From the NCBI GenBank assembly GCA_016839865.1, contig JAEOTN010000441.1:1-8406 (forward strand): a stretch of DNA of 8,406 nucleotides, in the 5' to 3' direction. The translations under genes were made by a program, and so were the position numbers. This DNA comes from Promethearchaeota archaeon. GTDB taxonomy: Archaea; Asgardarchaeota; Lokiarchaeia; Sigynarchaeales; MK-D1. Position 1 is the first letter of the stretch. Each line of letters opens with the position of its first letter. Positions 6,050 to 8,406 of this stretch are shown one piece after another. A model generated the notes under the pieces. It searched no databases. It was not told where the DNA came from and saw nothing but the letters and a program-made list of their open reading frames with translations.

Positions 6050-6066
6050 CCTTCTTTTTTTTATTT
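6050..6066 (+). terminator. T-rich terminator after the extracytoplasmic protein gene
   Basis: CCTTCTTTTTTTTATTTC lies a few bases after the stop codon at 6042-6044 and would end transcription before the next promoter. Confidence 0.5.
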
Positions 6067-6071
6067 CAGTC

Positions 6072-6079
6072 AAATATAT
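6072..6079 (+). promoter_or_regulatory. TATA box for the QueG-like gene
   Basis: AAATATAT is centred about 32 bases before the ATG at 6107, fitting a leaderless transcript. Confidence 0.5.
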
Positions 6080-6106
6080 ATTCATAAGTGATCATTTACC
6101 TTAAGA

Positions 6107-7024
6107 ATGGCATCAAATCTCTTAGAATTTAAACACAAGATAGTATCAGTGAAACGTTTCGCAGACTTACAGCATGATATTGATGTGTTACTTGAGGGGA
6201 ATAAACTCAGCAACAATCGTGTGTACAGAAGCTATATAGATACAAAAAAGTTTGTTCTTCCCGAAGAATTTTCTAACGCAAAATCTATAATTGTCATTGC
6301 TAAAAAAACCCGTGTAGCGTATATAGATTTTATGTATCGTGGAAAAACTCACAATCTTTTACTTCCTTCTCCCTATTACGATGATGGTACTATGATTGAA
6401 GACATAGAGAATTATATATATGACAAAATTTTTCATCAATCAAAATCAGAATCAAAATATAAAATTCAGCGAACTAAAAGCCTATTTCTTAAAACTCTTG
6501 CTGTTCGAAGTGGATTGTCAAGATATGGAAGAAATAACATTAGTTATGTTAACGAAATGGGAAGTTTTTACGACTTATATTCCTATTTTACTGATTTTGA
6601 ACCTGAGAAATATAATTGGTCAGATGAGAGACTGATGGATCTTTGCGAATCATGTAGAATATGCACAAATGTGTGTCCAACTTCAGCAATTCGAGATGAT
6701 GAATTTGTAATTAATGTTGACAGGTGTTTACCTCTCTATAATGAAGTATCAGGAGAATTTCCTTCTGATTTACCTTCTGGTGTTCATCATACGTTGATGG
6801 GATGTGTTAAGTGTCAGTTTGCTTGTCCCGCAAACAAAAATGTGCTACAGCATCCTCGATATCTTAATCCTATTACTGAAGAAGAAACTCGTATGGTATT
6901 AGAAGGCAGAAAAGATGAAACTTTAGCCCGTAGTTTATGCGAAAAATTGAAAATGTTTCCATATAAGTGGTATGATGATTATTTACCAGTTCTTCGTCGA
7001 AATCTTTCAGTATTAATAAATTAA
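6107..7024 (+). CDS. QueG-like protein with two [4Fe-4S] clusters, not a canonical epoxyqueuosine reductase
   Basis: This 305-residue cytoplasmic iron-sulfur protein is related to epoxyqueuosine reductase and, more distantly, reductive dehalogenases. Cysteines 180, 183, 186 and 190 form C-x2-C-x2-C-x3-C-P; C207 (in V-D-R-C) plus C233, C236 and C240 (G-C-x2-C-Q-x2-C-P-A-N) complete two clusters in the order found in QueG. The preceding block S-G-L-S-R-Y-G-R-N-N-I-S-Y-V (135-148) then M-G-S-F is the cobalamin-side motif of a subgroup found in anaerobes. QueG has an Asp acting as proton donor about 14 residues before this block, in D-x-x-P-x-L-E; here the matching stretch is R-T-K-S-L-F-L (122-128), so that acid is absent. 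The HEAT-type C-terminal domain of longer QueG proteins is also absent. A redox role with a corrinoid is likely; the substrate is unknown. Confidence 0.82.
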   Translation: MASNLLEFKHKIVSVKRFADLQHDIDVLLEGNKLSNNRVYRSYIDTKKFVLPEEFSNAKSIIVIAKKTRVAYIDFMYRGKTHNLLLPSPYYDDGTMIEDIENYIYDKIFHQSKSESKYKIQRTKSLFLKTLAVRSGLSRYGRNNISYVNEMGSFYDLYSYFTDFEPEKYNWSDERLMDLCESCRICTNVCPTSAIRDDEFVINVDRCLPLYNEVSGEFPSDLPSGVHHTLMGCVKCQFACPANKNVLQHPRYLNPITEEETRMVLEGRKDETLARSLCEKLKMFPYKWYDDYLPVLRRNLSVLIN

Positions 7025-7030
7025 AAAAGA
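7025..7030 (-). terminator. T-tract at the convergent end of two genes
   Basis: Six A on the plus strand read as six T on the minus strand, in the 13-base gap just after the stop of the 223-residue membrane protein gene. It may end that transcript; a separate plus-strand terminator for the QueG-like gene is not visible. Confidence 0.3.
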
Positions 7031-7037
7031 GAAATTT

Positions 7038-7709
7038 CTACATCTTCAATCTGGAATTGCTTCTCCGAATAAAAAATGTAGTTCCCAAATACAGATATGA
7101 TACTACTGGAATTGCTATCAGCAATATCAGAGCAGTTATATCGTTTACCATGGTTCCAATTAATATTCCCAAATAAAATGGAATAATTAACCATGCTGCA
7201 ATACGGGAATATTTCGCTCCCCTAAACGAACAGATATAAAATATGATAATCAATAGGAAACCTGGAATATAGTATATTGGAGTATATGGCCAAAAACTAA
7301 TGGGTTGTCCCAATCCACCGAGAACTCTGAAGGATGCAAATGTGCTATCCCACCAATTTCCTGCGGGATATGGATAATACCCTAAATCTAATCCCAAAGT
7401 GATGAAGAATATCATATCTTCGAAAACAGCCATAAAAAATTGTCCTATGATAATTTGCTCAAAAGAGAATCTAGTAGCAACTGCAAGGATCACTACCAAC
7501 AATGAATGCATAATTGCCCAGTGCACTTGCACGGACATGAAATCAGGGACCACATCGATTTTGAAAATGTAATACTCGTAAATTCCCCAAACTATTGAGT
7601 AAATAAAAGCAACTAAAAATCCGATTGTAACAGTTTTTCTATGTTTCTTTTTATCTGATTCAATGTTAAAAGGACTTTCAATTAATAGAGTTCCGATCTT
7701 ACTTGCCAT
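7038..7709 (-). CDS. Multi-pass membrane protein of unknown function
   Basis: I do not recognise a named family. The 223-residue protein has a cytoplasmic-looking basic stretch D-K-K-K-H-R-K (19-25) and about six membrane helices near 28-46, 62-79, 83-106, 146-161, 169-187 and 191-212. Charged or polar residues lie inside helices where they are likely to matter: His63 and His68 in helix 2, and the pair Glu97-Asp98 in F-E-D-M-I-F-F in helix 3. Between helices 3 and 4 is a long loop rich in aromatics, Gly and Pro (Y-Y-P-Y-P-A-G-N-W-W-D at 111-121; F-W-P-Y-T-P-I-Y-Y at 139-147). Such a pattern would fit a metal or ligand site near the membrane surface, which is inference. It is probably leaderless (TATA 27 bases upstream) and converges on the QueG-like gene. 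Confidence 0.75.
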   Translation of the reverse strand: MASKIGTLLIESPFNIESDKKKHRKTVTIGFLVAFIYSIVWGIYEYYIFKIDVVPDFMSVQVHWAIMHSLLVVILAVATRFSFEQIIIGQFFMAVFEDMIFFITLGLDLGYYPYPAGNWWDSTFASFRVLGGLGQPISFWPYTPIYYIPGFLLIIIFYICSFRGAKYSRIAAWLIIPFYLGILIGTMVNDITALILLIAIPVVSYLYLGTTFFIRRSNSRLKM

Positions 7710-7732
7710 AAATTGCCCAGATATGCAAATGA

Positions 7733-7741
7733 ATTAAATAT
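7733..7741 (-). promoter_or_regulatory. TATA box for the 223-residue membrane protein gene
   Basis: The minus strand reads ATATTTAAT, about 27 bases before the ATG at 7709. The position predicts transcription beginning at the start codon. Confidence 0.5.
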
Positions 7742-7766
7742 CGTGGTATATCATAAATTCAAAAAC

Positions 7767-8033
7767 TTACCCATTTGGTCCGAATTTTTTAGAATATTCC
7801 TTAAATAGTTCACTTACATTAAAAATGAAGGTTTTCTTATATCCGCATTCTGTACATGCGCTATCAAGTTCGTCATATGGAATATCTTCCCTAAACACTA
7901 ATTTTTGCGTTCCTACTTCATAGGCTGCTTTCAATCCGCATTTTTCACATGTTTGGTTTCGGACATAGTCGTATTCTTCTTTCACATCTTTGACTTTTAA
8001 AACGTCTGGATGGTTTTGATCACTCATAGTCAT
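7767..8033 (-). CDS. Small zinc-ribbon protein, function unknown
   Basis: From the ATG at 8033 this is an 88-residue soluble protein. C-E-K-C-G (29-33) and C-T-E-C-G (60-64) make a two-knuckle, four-cysteine zinc ribbon with 27 residues between the pairs, and F-I-F-N-V-S-E-L-F (69-77) follows it. Small proteins with this layout occur widely but lack a known role; nucleic-acid or protein binding is usual for zinc ribbons. A GTG at 8096 would add 21 residues (109 in all), but the added part is Lys/Glu-rich, lies on the strand opposite to tnpB coding sequence, and would be upstream of the TATA box at 8056-8065. The box is 27 bases before 8033, so the shorter form is preferred; ATG 8027 is also possible. 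Confidence 0.72.
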   Translation of the reverse strand: MTMSDQNHPDVLKVKDVKEEYDYVRNQTCEKCGLKAAYEVGTQKLVFREDIPYDELDSACTECGYKKTFIFNVSELFKEYSKKFGPNG

Positions 8034-8055
8034 GTTATCCTTTTTTTTTTCTTCT

Positions 8056-8065
8056 TTAATTTTAT
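8056..8065 (-). promoter_or_regulatory. TATA box for the zinc-ribbon gene, overlapping the tnpB border
   Basis: The minus strand reads ATAAAATTAA, centred about 27 bases before the ATG at 8033. Homology to TnpB on the opposite strand begins at about 8061, so the promoter lies across the junction between the tnpB remnant and the flanking sequence. Confidence 0.45.
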
Positions 8066-8406
8066 GGCCCAAAACGTCAATTACGTCATAAAACACTGTT
8101 TAAAGAACAGAATCGGTCAGATTATTATCGGTGAAATGATGAATATTAAACATCATATGACTTTAGGTAAGAAAACCAATCAGCATTTTCAATATATCAC
8201 ATACGGATTGTTTAAACAGAAGCTTCGAGCAAAATGCATCCTGCACGGAATTATATATCATGAAGTCGATGAAGCATATACGAGTCAGACGTGTTCGGTT
8301 TGCAATGATCAGAAAAAATCCAACCGAAAACATAGGGGATTGTACGTATGTAGCAAATGCGGTACGAAAACGAATGCGGATTCCAACGGTGCGAGAAATA
8401 TTATCA
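8061..8406 (+). pseudogene. tnpB: tnpB remnant (IS200/IS605 family RNA-guided nuclease), 5'-truncated, cut by right edge
   Basis: A plus-strand frame in phase with ATG 8064 runs to the end of the window and encodes the C-terminal part of TnpB, the RNA-guided DNA nuclease of IS200/IS605 transposons. It reads F-M-A-Q-N-V-N-Y-V-I-K-H-C-L-K-N-R-I-G, then I-I-I-G-E (the RuvC glutamate), L-G-K-K-T-N-Q, and D-E-A-Y-T-S-Q-T-C. Cysteine codons at 8292, 8301, 8349 and 8358 form the zinc ribbon. T-N-A-D-S-N-G-A-R-N-I-I holds the last RuvC aspartate. Before 8061 the frame is a run of Phe codons from a T-tract, with no TnpB similarity. The N-terminal domain and first RuvC Asp are therefore missing, and the piece cannot be an active nuclease. 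Codons here are visibly richer in G and C than in the neighbouring genes, as expected of acquired DNA. Confidence 0.85.

Noticed and set aside
7380..7440. Lycopene-cyclase-like E-D-x-x-F-F motif in the 223-residue membrane protein
   Set aside because: The resemblance rests on a few residues; the other cyclase motifs and the usual helix layout are not seen.
1..8406. CRISPR array, tRNA, rRNA or toxin-antitoxin pair
   Set aside because: No regularly spaced repeats, cloverleaf or conserved rRNA sequence, and no small gene pair of that type, were seen on either strand.

Overview
The window looks like a piece of an AT-rich archaeal genome. The main evidence is the promoters: TATA-like boxes lie a short distance upstream of nearly every gene, in several cases 24-32 bases before the start codon, the spacing expected for leaderless archaeal transcripts. 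The gene set is a three-gene ECF transporter, a GPH-type sugar transporter, a QueG-like double-cluster ferredoxin, a one-TM extracytoplasmic protein and a TnpB relic. It suits an anaerobic or facultative archaeon. An Asgard-type lineage is possible, but no marker gene here proves it.

Left part (1-3127). On the minus strand, running off the left edge, is the N-terminal half of a multi-pass acyltransferase-like membrane protein. Diverging from it is an ECF vitamin/metal transporter operon in the order S component, ATPase, EcfT. The ATPase keeps Walker A and Walker B but has Asn at the H-loop histidine position and LSMGQ instead of LSGGQ. The operon meets a minus-strand DUF1801 (YdhG-type) gene stop codon to stop codon, with no spacer.

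Middle part (3128-6106). A flavodoxin follows an intergenic region holding an 18-bp dyad (3348-3365) just before its start. Next is a GPH/SLC45-like MFS transporter with a strong TATA box and an apparently leaderless start. After that comes a 156-residue protein with one N-terminal membrane anchor and a predicted beta-rich outer domain.

Right part (6107-8406). A QueG-like protein with eight cysteines arranged for two [4Fe-4S] clusters lacks the catalytic Asp of true epoxyqueuosine reductases. It converges on an unrecognised 223-residue membrane protein. A small zinc-ribbon protein on the minus strand has its promoter at the edge of a 5'-truncated tnpB (IS200/IS605-type) sequence, which runs off the right end.

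The genes are mostly single transcription units; only the ECF cluster is a clear operon. I see no CRISPR array, tRNA, rRNA or recognisable defence system. The most notable points are the non-canonical ECF ATPase, the QueG-like protein without its acid, the operator-like dyad at the flavodoxin, and the tnpB relic overlapping the promoter of a neighbouring gene.
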